From Thermoleophilia bacterium (lineage in GTDB: Bacteria > Actinomycetota > Thermoleophilia > Gaiellales > Gaiellaceae): a DNA stretch of 9,985 bases. Within the stretch, counting starts at the first letter, position 1. Each line of letters begins with the position of its first letter. The stretch lies in assembly GCA_025936595.1 (NCBI GenBank), contig JAICTB010000069.1:1-9985 (forward strand), read 5' to 3'. The notes below the pieces were generated by a model. That model did not search any database. It was not told where the DNA came from and saw nothing but the letters and a program-made list of their open reading frames with translations. The position numbers and the translations under genes were made by a program. This document shows positions 1-7,645 of the stretch, piece after piece.

Positions 1-209
1 CGGTTCGCGCCGAACGTGTTCGTCTCGATCAGCTCCGCGCCCGCGTTGATGAAGCTCACGTGCGTCGCGACGACGGCGTCGGGCGCGCGCAGATTCGCCT
101 CCTCGGGGCAGCGGAGGCCGGCGACCGCTGCAGAGAGCACGACGCCCATGCCTCCATCCGCGACGACTGGCGGCCCGCCGCGCAGGCGGTCGGCGAAGCT
201 CCCTGCCAT
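1..209 (-). CDS. Homocysteine S-methyltransferase, N-terminal part (cut by window edge)
   Basis: This is the first 69 codons of a homocysteine S-methyltransferase domain, the TIM barrel that transfers a methyl group to homocysteine to make methionine (MetH N-terminal domain, BHMT or the YitJ-like fusion to methylenetetrahydrofolate reductase). Visible family signatures are VADGGMGVVL near residues 16-25 (usually DGAMGT.L), then CPEEANL and PDAVVATHVSFINAGAE, ending in ETNTFGANR, the most conserved N-terminal block. The zinc-binding cysteines lie later in the barrel, outside the window, so activity cannot be judged and MetH, BHMT-like and fused forms cannot be told apart. The ATG at 209 is well supported as the start because an in-frame TAA lies only three codons upstream (219-221). 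No clear Shine-Dalgarno precedes it. Family assignment is confident; the exact member is not. Confidence 0.87.
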   Translation of the reverse strand, partial: MAGSFADRLRGGPPVVADGGMGVVLSAAVAGLRCPEEANLRAPDAVVATHVSFINAGAELIETNTFGAN

Positions 210-282
210 CGCGCCAGCTTAGAAGCTCAGTCAACCGGCGCGGTCAAGTACGAAACGGGTGATGGATGAAGCAGGCCCCGTC

Positions 283-382
283 GTGGCAGAGTGCCACTGT
301 TACCTGCGAGGGCCCGATGCGGCGAGGCCCGAGCAGGCAAAGTTCTCCCCCGGAAACGGCGTCGGCGGCGGCGCCGTTTTCC
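283..382 (-). promoter_or_regulatory. Three consecutive stem-loops in the leader of the methyltransferase gene
   Basis: The 180 bases between the small secreted protein (stop at 390) and the methyltransferase start (209) hold no convincing gene but three stem-loops. The first has arms 352-361 (GGAAACGGCG on plus) and 372-382 with one bulged base. The second has arms 303-307/333-337 (CCTGC/GCAGG) plus 310-314/326-330 (GGGCC/GGCCC) separated by a symmetric two-base internal loop. The third has arms 283-287/292-296 (GTGGC/GCCAC). No T-run follows the first hairpin on the minus strand, so a classical intrinsic terminator is not shown, although its position just after the upstream stop fits one. 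A methionine-gene leader is a plausible place for a riboswitch, but I could not match SAM, SAH, cobalamin or THF riboswitch cores. A 46-codon ORF (ATG 384, TGA 244) covers the same stretch; see findings. Confidence 0.35.
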
Positions 383-389
383 ATTTGTC

Positions 390-752
390 TCACCGGACGA
401 TCAGACGGCCGACGTAGATCACGAAACCGCTCGTCGACACGGCGTTGATCGTGATCCCGCCTGACCGGGTGGCGCGCCAGGAGAGCTCGTCGTTGCGGGT
501 CGAGACGAGCTGCCGCCGTCCCGCGACCGAGACCTGCACCTGCGTCGGCTCGAACGCGAGGACGACACGGACGGTCGAGCCTCGCCGCGCCCGAACGTTG
601 CGCCTTGAGGCGGCGATCGGTGCGCCGCAGCGCGAGCCCCAGCACCACGACGAGATCGCGAGCGGCACACGCCCAGACCCGACGCTGACGTAGGCGGCCG
701 GCGGGTGGGGGCGGGCGACGCCGAGCAGCAGCGCGACGAGCGGGACTACCAC
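390..752 (-). CDS. Small exported protein of unknown function
   Basis: A 120-residue protein I cannot assign to a family. The N-terminus (VVPLVALLLGVARPHPPAA) is hydrophobic and looks like a short signal peptide with a possible cleavage near AAYV, which would leave a mature domain of about 100 residues. That domain is rich in alternating hydrophobic residues (TVRVVLAFEPTQVQVSVAG and NAVSTSGFVIYVGRLIV), as in a small beta-sandwich, and has just two cysteines (about 37 and 42, in WCWGSRCG) that could form a disulfide outside the cell. The start is GTG at 752, the first possible start after an in-frame TAG that is also the stop of the upstream SDR gene, nine bases away; translation may be coupled to it. 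No good Shine-Dalgarno is seen. An overlapping longer ORF in another frame is arginine-rich and reads as a shadow. Gene reality is likely, function unknown. Confidence 0.62.
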   Translation of the reverse strand: MVVPLVALLLGVARPHPPAAYVSVGSGRVPLAISSWCWGSRCGAPIAASRRNVRARRGSTVRVVLAFEPTQVQVSVAGRRQLVSTRNDELSWRATRSGGITINAVSTSGFVIYVGRLIVR

Positions 753-761
753 GCGTCGAGC

Positions 762-1526
762 CTACGCCTCGTCATCGTGGATGACACGACCCTCCATGCC
801 CCCTGCGACCGTCACGACCTGCCCCGTCACGTGCCCTGAGAGCGCCGGCGAGAGCAGCGTGACGACCGCCGCCGCGACGTCCTCGGGCTGGCCGACCTTG
901 CGGAGCGCCATCGTGCGCGAGATGCGCCGCACCATCTCCGGGTCGACGTGCCCGCGCGTCATCGGCGACTCCGTCCAGCCGGGCGCAACGGCGTTGACGC
1001 GGCAGTGCGGGTTGCGGCGAACGGCCTCGTTCTTCAGCGACCGGAGCAGGCCGCCGGTGATCGCCGCCTTCGCGGCGGCGTAGTCGGCGTGGCCCGCCTC
1101 GCCGACAAGGCCGGCGGTCGAGCCGCAGAGGACGAGCGCGCCCTCGCGGTCGCCGAGCTGCGCGAGGAACCCCCGCGCAGTCAGAAACGTCGCCGTCAGG
1201 TTCGCGTCGAGCGTCGCGCGCCACCGCTCGAGGGAGAGCCTCCACACGGGCTCGTCGGCCTGCGGCCACACGCCTGCGATCGCAGCGCACGCATCGAGCT
1301 CGCCCGCCTCGTCGAAGAGCCGCGCGACCTGCGCCTCGTCGGTCAGGTCGGCGCCGGCGACGCGCGCGCCGATCTCCGCCCCGATCGCCTCGGCGCGCTC
1401 GCGGCCGTGGTGGTAATGCACGACGACGTCCGCGCCCTCGGCCGCGAGCAGGCGCGCGGTGGCGCCCCCGATGCCGCCGGAGCCGCCCGTCACGAGCACG
1501 CGCCGATCGCGAAGTTCCGCGTCCAC
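762..1526 (-). CDS. SDR family NAD(P)-dependent oxidoreductase (FabG-like)
   Basis: A 254-residue classical short-chain dehydrogenase/reductase, the usual length of the family, with a single Rossmann domain. The nucleotide-binding TGGSGGIG is at residues 13-20. The catalytic tetrad is complete: N109 (LDANL), S136 (LCGSTAG), Y149 and K153 (YAAAK). The APG at 181-183 and the C-terminal GHVTGQVVTVAGG stretch are typical of the FabG/3-oxoacyl-ACP reductase branch. Arginines after beta-2 (GRERAEA, about 41-47) are compatible with NADP(H) but do not prove it. The usual NNAG motif reads AIAG (82-85), with the second Asn lost. Start is GTG at 1526 without an evident Shine-Dalgarno. It is read divergently from the sigma factor gene and is followed by the small exported protein. 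Without a pathway context the substrate is unknown; fatty-acid synthesis is not implied. Confidence 0.94.
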   Translation of the reverse strand: MDAELRDRRVLVTGGSGGIGGATARLLAAEGADVVVHYHHGRERAEAIGAEIGARVAGADLTDEAQVARLFDEAGELDACAAIAGVWPQADEPVWRLSLERWRATLDANLTATFLTARGFLAQLGDREGALVLCGSTAGLVGEAGHADYAAAKAAITGGLLRSLKNEAVRRNPHCRVNAVAPGWTESPMTRGHVDPEMVRRISRTMALRKVGQPEDVAAAVVTLLSPALSGHVTGQVVTVAGGMEGRVIHDDEA

Positions 1527-1553
1527 GAGAAGGAACTTACCGCTGCGTGAGAA

Positions 1554-1587
1554 ATTCGTTCCGCTTCGGCGAATCCTGATGTAGAGT
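1554..1587. promoter_or_regulatory. Imperfect palindrome and possible -10 box in the divergent promoter region
   Basis: Between the divergent SDR and sigma genes lies an imperfect inverted repeat: ATTCG (1554-1558), CCG (1561-1563), three-base centre, CGG (1567-1569), CGAAT (1570-1574). It could be an operator or a short RNA hairpin. Just downstream is TAGAGT (1582-1587), a plausible actinobacterial sigma-A -10 box (TAnnnT) for the sigma gene, which would place the transcript start near 1594 and leave an 89-base leader. No convincing -35 hexamer is found at 16-19 bases; the palindrome lies where it should be. Confidence 0.3.
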
Positions 1588-1603
1588 CAGCGCGTCTGAG
1601 GGT

Positions 1604-1634
1604 GAGCCGGGGGAGAAGGAGGAGAGACCGGCTC
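1604..1634 (+). other. Leader stem-loop with an all-purine loop upstream of the sigma gene
   Basis: A perfect 7-base-pair stem, GAGCCGG (1604-1610) with CCGGCTC (1628-1634), closes a 17-base loop (1611-1627) made only of G and A and containing AAGGAGGA. It sits 48 bases before the inferred start codon of the sigma gene. The loop resembles a Shine-Dalgarno sequence, but no ATG, GTG or TTG follows at a usable distance, so it is not an evident ribosome binding site for a leader peptide. It may stabilise the 5' end or bind a protein or the ribosome; that is inference. Confidence 0.45.
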
Positions 1635-1667
1635 CAGCGTTCGTTAGATCCCGTCAACCGAACAGCC

Positions 1668-1673
1668 GGAGGT
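1668..1673 (+). promoter_or_regulatory. Shine-Dalgarno that sets the start of the sigma factor gene
   Basis: GGAGGT, nine bases before GTG at 1683. This favours 1683 over the longest-ORF start at 1602, which has no Shine-Dalgarno and would add 27 arginine-rich residues not typical of sigma factors. Confidence 0.78.
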
Positions 1674-1682
1674 CGTGCTCTC

Positions 1683-2773
<1,091 letters not shown>

Positions 2774-2777
<4 letters not shown>

Positions 2778-4813
2778 GAAACCGCTGTCGCGCGTCGGGA
2801 CGGCGCGTCGAAGCGATGCAGGACCGGAGGTGTCGAGCGCACGCTCACCGCGCGCAGGTCGGGGTTGTAGCTGCCGCCGCGGCTCGTGAAGGGGAGCGAC
2901 CACTTTCCGGGCGCGTCGATCGTGTAGGTGACGGTCGCCGCGCGGCCCGGCTCGACGTGGTAGCGCGCCTTGCCGAATTGCACGGTCACAGGGCGCGCGT
3001 CCGCAGGGAGCGACAGCGTGAAGCGGAGCGTTCCACGTGTTCGGCCGGTTGCGTCCGGCCACACCGACAGGCGCCCGGTCTGCGCCAGCCAGCCGTCGCT
3101 GAAGCGGCCCGCCTCGAGCAGCGAGAGCCTCGGCGCCGCGTCGGAGCGATAGAGCGAGAACGTCCCCGCATGCGCGACGAGGACCGCGTTCGAGAAGCGC
3201 GCGGTCGCGCTGTAGTCCTGGACGAGGACGTTGCCGCGTACGCCTGCGAGCGTTCCGTCTCGTCCGATGCGGATGTGCGGCGCGGGGTAGACGTCGGTCG
3301 CGGTCGCCGCCCCCAGGAGCGCCTCGTGTGTGAGGCTCCGGTTCCAGTAGAGCTGCTCGATCGCGCGGCCGGACGGCGAGCCGGCGGTCTGGACGAGCGT
3401 CACGTCGCTCAGCCCCGTCGCATCCACCCACGACGGGTTCGCGGGGAGGAGCGTGTCGCGGACGCCCTGTGCCACGGACGCGTCGCGGACGATCGCGCCC
3501 ACCGAAGCGACGGCTGCGACGACGATGGTCGCGATCACGGCGGCCTGCGCTCCGCCACGCCGCGCGACGACGATCGAGCCGACGGCTGCGACCGAGCAGA
3601 TCAGCGCGACGAGGAGTGACCCGTTCGCGGTCCCGACCAGTCGCTCGAGCTGGAAGACCGCGACGAGAAACGGCGAGTCCGTTCTCCCGAGCCCCGCGGC
3701 GTAGCCGGAGAGGGGCACGCGGGCGATCGCGGCGAAGAGCAGAACGGACAGGATCGTCACCGGTGTCCGGAGCGGTCGGCCGTGCTTCGCGTAGAGGCCG
3801 AACGCGACGGGCACGAGCGGCAGCAGCGAGAAGAGGTAGCGCTCCTGGAAGCGCGCCGAGCCGTTCGACGCATACAGCGCCGCCTCGAAGAGGAGCGCCG
3901 CAGCGAACACCACGGCGAACGCCGCGAACGCCGTCTCCGTGCGGCCGCGGGGCCGGGCGAGCGCGGCGACGGCGCCCGGAACGAGCACCACGCCGGCGAC
4001 GAGCGACAGCAGGAAGAGATCGGTCGCAGCCCACCGGAGGAGGGATCCTTCGACGTGCAGATGCGCGACGTTCGAGTAGTAGCCGAGGATACGCGACCCG
4101 CCGACCGCGATTGCCGCGAGCGCCGGGGCCACGAGGAGAACGATCGGCAGGCGCTGCGTGCGGAAGGCGCTTCGCCGGTCGACGACGAGCGCGGCGGTGA
4201 TGAAGGCGACGGGGAGGACGACGTACTGGACGCGCGCGAACGTCGCGAGGAACGCGAGCGCGAGGAACAGCAGTTGTGCGCGCCGAGTCGGCCGCTCGAG
4301 GGCCGCGACGCCGGCGGCGACCGCAGCCAGCGAGAGCGGGTAGGCGACGGGGCCTGCGAGCGTGTACGACGCGTAGAGCAGGTCGGGGATCGCGACGGCG
4401 AAGACGGCGCACGCGAGCGCGTAGCGCGCCGACAGCGCGAGCCGCCGTGCCAGGAGGTACACCGGTACCGCCGCGAGCGACATGAGGAGCGCGTTCTCGC
4501 ACTGCGTCAGCCGGTAGGCGAGCCCCGGCGCGAAGAGCGCCTGGAGCGGCGCGGCGAGGAGCGGCCCGAGGAGGGCGGGGAAGTGCGCGGGCGTGCCGCG
4601 CACGGCGGGGGCGTGGCCTGCGCCGAGCGAGCGGGCGATCGCCGTGTAGATGTACTCGTCGGGAAAGTAGCGCGGCACGGGATGGGCGGCGGAGGCGACC
4701 GCGCGCACGGCGAACGAGCCGAGCACGACGAGGGCCAGGCCGACGCGCGCGGTCAGCCCGCGCGCGAGCGCGACTGTCCGCGGTGCGGCCGGGAGGGCAG
4801 CGTCGAGTGCCAC
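2774..4813 (-). CDS. GT-C family membrane glycosyltransferase with a C-terminal extracytoplasmic domain
   Basis: A 679-residue polytopic membrane protein. After a short N-terminal tail the first membrane span is at about 22-42, followed by the loop motif YFPDEYIY (49-56), whose Asp-Glu pair (D52, E53) is the catalytic/metal site type of GT-C enzymes that take sugars from polyprenyl phosphate. About 11-13 hydrophobic spans run to residue 442; FQERYLFSLLPL (322-333) is another recurring GT-C element (ERY). Residues from about 443 to 679 are soluble and largely beta-strand-like (SLPADARPVTVQFGK, ATVTYTIDAPGKWSLPF), probably outside the membrane, perhaps for acceptor or carbohydrate binding. The acceptor (wall polysaccharide, lipid or protein) cannot be told. 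The start is uncertain: GTG at 4813 is the first one after an in-frame TAG (4838-4840), but the GGAGG (4814-4818) directly abuts it with no spacing. A start after residue 20 would damage the first span. Confidence 0.9.
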
Positions 4814-4837
4814 CCTCCGGCTATCGGCAGACGGGCG

Positions 4838-4993
4838 CTACGCCTTGATCCGGGCGGCCGGCACGAAGAGTCGGCAGTGGGGGCACTTGAACCCGCGGTA
4901 GCGCTCGGCGGCGCCGTCGATCAGGTCGGCGCTGAACGTCTTCTTGCAGTGCGGGCAGACAACCTCTGGCGGCTGAGCCGGATCGTCAGGCAT
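4838..4993 (-). CDS. 51-residue zinc-ribbon protein
   Basis: A very short gene, missed by length cut-offs. The 51-residue product has two CPHC knuckles, C13/C16 and C37/C40, 20 residues apart, in the order VVCPHCKKTF and FKCPHCRLFVP, which is a zinc-ribbon pattern expected to hold one Zn(II). The acidic, proline-rich N-terminus (PDDPAQPPE) and basic C-terminus (RIKA) flank it. Its ATG lies inside the end of the cyclophilin gene: the eight bases ATGCCTGA contain both its start and the cyclophilin stop, so translation is probably coupled. There is no Shine-Dalgarno of its own. The next gene downstream starts 24 bases after its TAG. Function is unknown; such ribbons bind nucleic acid or protein partners. 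Intact frame, paired cysteines and codon use with G/C third positions make it a real gene. Confidence 0.88.
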   Translation of the reverse strand: MPDDPAQPPEVVCPHCKKTFSADLIDGAAERYRGFKCPHCRLFVPAARIKA

Positions 4994-5444
4994 CGAACGC
5001 CAGAGACTCGATCCGCACCTCGTCGCGCGGCTTGTCGCCGGGGCCGGTGTCGAGGTTCGAGATCGTGTCGACGACGTCCATCCCGCTCGCGACGCGGCCG
5101 AAGACGGTGTGCTTCCCGTCGAGCCACGGACACGCGTCGGCGGTGACGATGAAGAACTGCGACCCGTTCGTGTTCGGGCCGGCGTTCGCCATCGCGAGCG
5201 CGCCCCGCTCGACCTTGTTCGCGTTGAACTCGTCCTCGAACTGATAGCCGGGGCCGCCCGAGCCGGTGCCCGTCGGGTCGCCGCCCTGGATCATGAAGTC
5301 GGGGATGACGCGGTGGAAGATAACGCCGTCGTAGAACCCGTCCGCCGCGAGCTTCTTGAAGTTGCCGACGGTCTTCGGCGCGTCGTCGTCGAAGAGCTCG
5401 AGCTCGATCGTTCCGTGGTTCGTGTGCATGGTGGCGTGGGTCAT
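4986..5444 (-). CDS. Peptidyl-prolyl cis-trans isomerase, cyclophilin type
   Basis: A 152-residue single-domain cyclophilin that speeds cis-trans isomerisation of Xaa-Pro bonds during protein folding. The active-site residues are all visible: R45 (FHR), F50 and Q53 (DFMIQGGDP), the MANAGPNTNGSQFFI block (85-99), W107 (CPWLDGKH, the residue that gives cyclosporin sensitivity in human CypA) and H112. No signal peptide is present, so it acts in the cytoplasm. The start chosen is ATG 5444; ATG 5429 (residue 6) is an alternative, since family members often begin right before the HTNHGTIELELF strand. It follows the dikinase gene by 57 bases and is overlapped by the zinc-ribbon gene at its 3' end. 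A TAnnnT box six bases before the ATG hints at a leaderless transcript. Confidence 0.96.
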   Translation of the reverse strand: MTHATMHTNHGTIELELFDDDAPKTVGNFKKLAADGFYDGVIFHRVIPDFMIQGGDPTGTGSGGPGYQFEDEFNANKVERGALAMANAGPNTNGSQFFIVTADACPWLDGKHTVFGRVASGMDVVDTISNLDTGPGDKPRDEVRIESLAFDA

Positions 5445-5450
5445 ACAGGC

Positions 5451-5456
5451 AGGGTA
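5451..5456 (-). promoter_or_regulatory. Possible -10 box of a leaderless promoter for the cyclophilin gene
   Basis: TACCCT on the minus strand matches TAnnnT and ends six bases before the ATG at 5444, the spacing expected if transcription starts on the A of the start codon. No Shine-Dalgarno lies at a usable distance. A -35 element at normal spacing is not convincing (TGGACA at 5471-5476 leaves only 14 bases). The 57-base gap is the only real gap from 9948 to 4838, so a promoter here is reasonable but unproven. Confidence 0.25.
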
Positions 5457-5501
5457 GTTGCTCCGTGCCTTGTCCAGCGAGCGAACCAGGTTTGTCCCAC
5501 T

Positions 5502-6974
5502 TCAGAGGAGCTGGATCGTCCCGCTCGAGCCGTCGATGCGGACGCGCGCACCGTCGGGGATCGCGCTGCACGCGCCCGCGGCGCCGACGACGGCCGGCAG
5601 GCCGTACTCACGCGCGACGACCGCGGCGTGGCTGAGGATGCCGCCCGTCTCGGTCACGAGGCCGCCGAGCGAGCGGAAGAGCGGGGTCCACGCAGGTGTC
5701 GTCGTCGCCGTCACGAGGATCTCGCCTGTGCTCACGCGCGCGAAGTCGTCGGCGCTCGCGACGACGCGCGCGACGCCTTCGGCGACGCCCGCCGACGCAC
5801 CCGCGCCCGCGAGTGCGCGGCCGCCCGAGCCGTAGAACTTCTCGAGCGTCGCGTGCCGTTCGGCGTCCTGCGGCGGCTCGCCGAGGAACGGCCTCGGTCC
5901 CTCCGCGAGGCCGCGTGCGAGCTCCGCTCGCTGCTCGGCGACGACCGCGGGCAGGTCGAGCTCTTCCGTCAGGGCAGCGCGCAGAACGGTGCGAGGCAGC
6001 AGCCACACGTCGCCGGTCGCGTCGAGCACGCCCTCGGCGGCGAGGCGCCGGCCGAACCCGAGCAGCACCTCGCGCGTCGCCAGCAGGCCCGGGTAGTCGA
6101 TGTGCGCCGTGTGGCTTTCCTTCAGCTCGAAGGCCTGGGCGCAGGCGGCGTGCAGCTCCGCGAGCTCCACCGGCACGGGCTCGACCTTCGCCCGCGGCGC
6201 GGCCGGCCCGCCGCCTGCCAGCGCAAGGCGGATCGCCTCCAGCGTCAGCTGCGGGAGCTCGGCCTCGCGCGTGAGCGAGAGCTCGTGCCAGCGCGAACGC
6301 CCGCCGACGCCCTCCACCGGATCGAGGTAGTCGCCGAGCTCGTGCAACCAGCGTCGCCCCGGCGACGATTCGCCGAGCCGCGCGAGCGCGTGCTCGACGG
6401 CCAGGTCGCGCACGAGGTGGTCGACGCGCAGCTCCCGCGCACGCCGGGCGAGGATGTCGATCCCTTCGTCGGCATGTGGCGTCTCGAGCAGGCGATACGG
6501 CGCGAGCGGATCGCCGTCGCCGTACAGCTCCACGTAACGGTCGCGGAAGAGCTCGGCGGCAAACTGTGCCGGGAGGACGACGAGGAAGTGGAGCGTCCAC
6601 TGCTCTCGGACGAGCTCCCACATGCGGTCGAAGAGCAGCGCCGCCTCCGCCGGCGCAGGCAGCTCAGGTCGCTGCTCCCAGAGCTCGTGCGTGATCGCCC
6701 AGGTTCGCGGACGGTGCGTGTGCGCCCAGCGCGCGGGCAGCGTGAGCGCAGCCTCGCGCAGCACCGTCGGGTCGTGCTCCCACTCGGGGTCGAGCTCGCC
6801 CTCGTAGGCCCAGCCGAGCTCGGTGCGCGTGCGGAAGCCGCCGAACGGCGCCCCGAGCGTGCGCGCCGCGTCGTGCAGGCCGAGCCCGACCGCCTCGAAC
6901 CAGACCGTCGCCGAGAGCGGCGTCATCTGCTCGGGGTAGTGCGACGGGTCGCGGAGCCAGGTGGCCGGTTCCAT
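5502..6974 (-). CDS. PEP-synthase-like protein: central domain plus phosphohistidine (mobile) domain, no ATP-grasp
   Basis: A 490-residue protein carrying the second half of a PEP synthase/PPDK-type dikinase. Residues 1 to about 390 form a mostly helical central domain starting with PATWLRDPSHYPEQMTPLSA, like the linker after the ATP-grasp in fused homologues. Residues about 395-490 are the swinging phosphohistidine domain: GEILVTATTTPAW, then TETGGILSHAAVVAREYGLPAVVG with the phosphate-accepting H449, and a final hydrophobic strand. The C-terminal PEP/pyruvate barrel of true PEP synthase is absent, so PEP synthesis is unlikely and the acceptor is probably bound by the central domain, as in rifampin phosphotransferase or phenylphosphate synthase. 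The ATG at 6974 overlaps the TGA of the ATP-grasp gene by one base (TGATG); an in-frame extension upstream is arginine-rich shadow sequence. It needs the neighbouring ATP-grasp protein to be charged. The substrate is unknown. Confidence 0.9.
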   Translation of the reverse strand: MEPATWLRDPSHYPEQMTPLSATVWFEAVGLGLHDAARTLGAPFGGFRTRTELGWAYEGELDPEWEHDPTVLREAALTLPARWAHTHRPRTWAITHELWEQRPELPAPAEAALLFDRMWELVREQWTLHFLVVLPAQFAAELFRDRYVELYGDGDPLAPYRLLETPHADEGIDILARRARELRVDHLVRDLAVEHALARLGESSPGRRWLHELGDYLDPVEGVGGRSRWHELSLTREAELPQLTLEAIRLALAGGGPAAPRAKVEPVPVELAELHAACAQAFELKESHTAHIDYPGLLATREVLLGFGRRLAAEGVLDATGDVWLLPRTVLRAALTEELDLPAVVAEQRAELARGLAEGPRPFLGEPPQDAERHATLEKFYGSGGRALAGAGASAGVAEGVARVVASADDFARVSTGEILVTATTTPAWTPLFRSLGGLVTETGGILSHAAVVAREYGLPAVVGAAGACSAIPDGARVRIDGSSGTIQLL

Positions 6975-7645
6975 CAGAGGGTCGTGATCGCACGGCATTG
7001 GACGAGCCAGAGCATGCGCCCTTCCCAGCAGAACTCGACGTCGACCGGTTTCCCGAAGCCGCGCGCCGCGGCACGCACGAGCTCGGCGATCTGCCGCGCC
7101 TCGTCGTCGCGCAGCGCACGCACGGCTGCGGCCGCCCGGGCCCGCACGCGGCCGTCCGATATCCAGTAGCGATCGGGCGTGACGAGGCCCGAGACGACCC
7201 GCTCGCCGCCGCCGAGCGCGCACTCGACGAAGACCTCGTCGGCGCCGGAGACCGGGTCGCGCGAGAACGCGACGCCCGCTCGCGTCGCGCGCACCTCATG
7301 CTGGATCACCACCGCAACCTCGCCGCCTGCGCCGTACGACTCCGCGCGCGCCGTGCCCGCGCGAACGTGCTCGACCGCCGCCGCGAGGCCGGCGCGGTCG
7401 ACCCCGAGCACCGTCTCGTACTGGCCCGCGAACGAGCGGTCGTCCGCGTCCTCGCCGATCGCGGACGAGCGCACCGCGAGCGGCTCGCCGAGGCGCGCGG
7501 CGATTGCGTCGCTGTCATCGAGCTGCGCGCCCGCCGGGAGAACGACGGCCGGCGGCACCGGCAGCCCGAGCTCGGCGAGGCGCGCGAGACCCGCCGCCTT
7601 GCCGCCGGCCTGCTCGAGCGTCGCGTCGCGTAGTTCGAGGATCAC
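6974..7645 (-). CDS. Compact ATP-grasp protein, PEP-synthase/PPDK N-terminal type
   Basis: About 223 residues making only the ATP-binding half of a dikinase. Signatures in order: GGKAAGL (14-20, ATP-binding Lys), AVRSSAIGED (57-66), GQYET (74-78), VVIQHEV (112-118), GVAFSRDPVSG (124-134), GKPVDVEF (198-205) and WLVQCRAITTL at the very end (Q216, R218). These cover the whole ATP-grasp, but the domain is roughly 100 residues shorter than usual because the inserts after GLPVPP and after YETVL are missing. Expected role: use ATP to phosphorylate H449 of the partner encoded directly downstream. The start is given as GTG 7645, forming a GTGA 4-base overlap with the phosphatase stop and placing ILELRDA at the N-terminus as in homologues; GTG 7663 would add six residues. 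No strong Shine-Dalgarno is present, which fits coupled translation. Confidence 0.88.
   Translation of the reverse strand: MILELRDATLEQAGGKAAGLARLAELGLPVPPAVVLPAGAQLDDSDAIAARLGEPLAVRSSAIGEDADDRSFAGQYETVLGVDRAGLAAAVEHVRAGTARAESYGAGGEVAVVIQHEVRATRAGVAFSRDPVSGADEVFVECALGGGERVVSGLVTPDRYWISDGRVRARAAAAVRALRDDEARQIAELVRAAARGFGKPVDVEFCWEGRMLWLVQCRAITTL

Noticed and set aside
283..345. Cobalamin riboswitch-like GCCACTGT on the plus strand
   Set aside because: The match resembles one conserved element, but the rest of the core and a proper B12 box are not found, and no plus-strand gene follows for over 1.2 kb.
244..648. 134-codon minus ORF overlapping the exported protein
   Set aside because: Its first two thirds are arginine-rich shadow of the 390-752 gene in another frame. 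Only the last 46 codons could stand alone and are listed as a finding, not as a gene.
1602..1682. Longer start of the sigma factor at GTG 1602
   Set aside because: No Shine-Dalgarno precedes it, the added residues are arginine-rich and unlike sigma N-termini, and the stretch contains the stem-loop; GGAGGT at 1668 points to 1683.
3469..5146. Long plus-strand ORFs antisense to the glycosyltransferase and cyclophilin (for example 3782-5146)
   Set aside because: Arg/Glu-rich, low-complexity products typical of high-GC shadow frames, opposite a gene with clear membrane spans.
5109..7169. 686-codon plus-strand ORF across the cyclophilin and dikinase genes
   Set aside because: Spans several well-supported minus-strand genes and has shadow-type composition (RRR, ERA, EVVA repeats); no recognisable domain.
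6975..7223. N-terminal extension of the phosphohistidine protein to 7223
   Set aside because: The extra 83 residues lie over the ATP-grasp gene in another frame and are arginine-rich; ATG 6974 with the TGATG overlap is the natural start.
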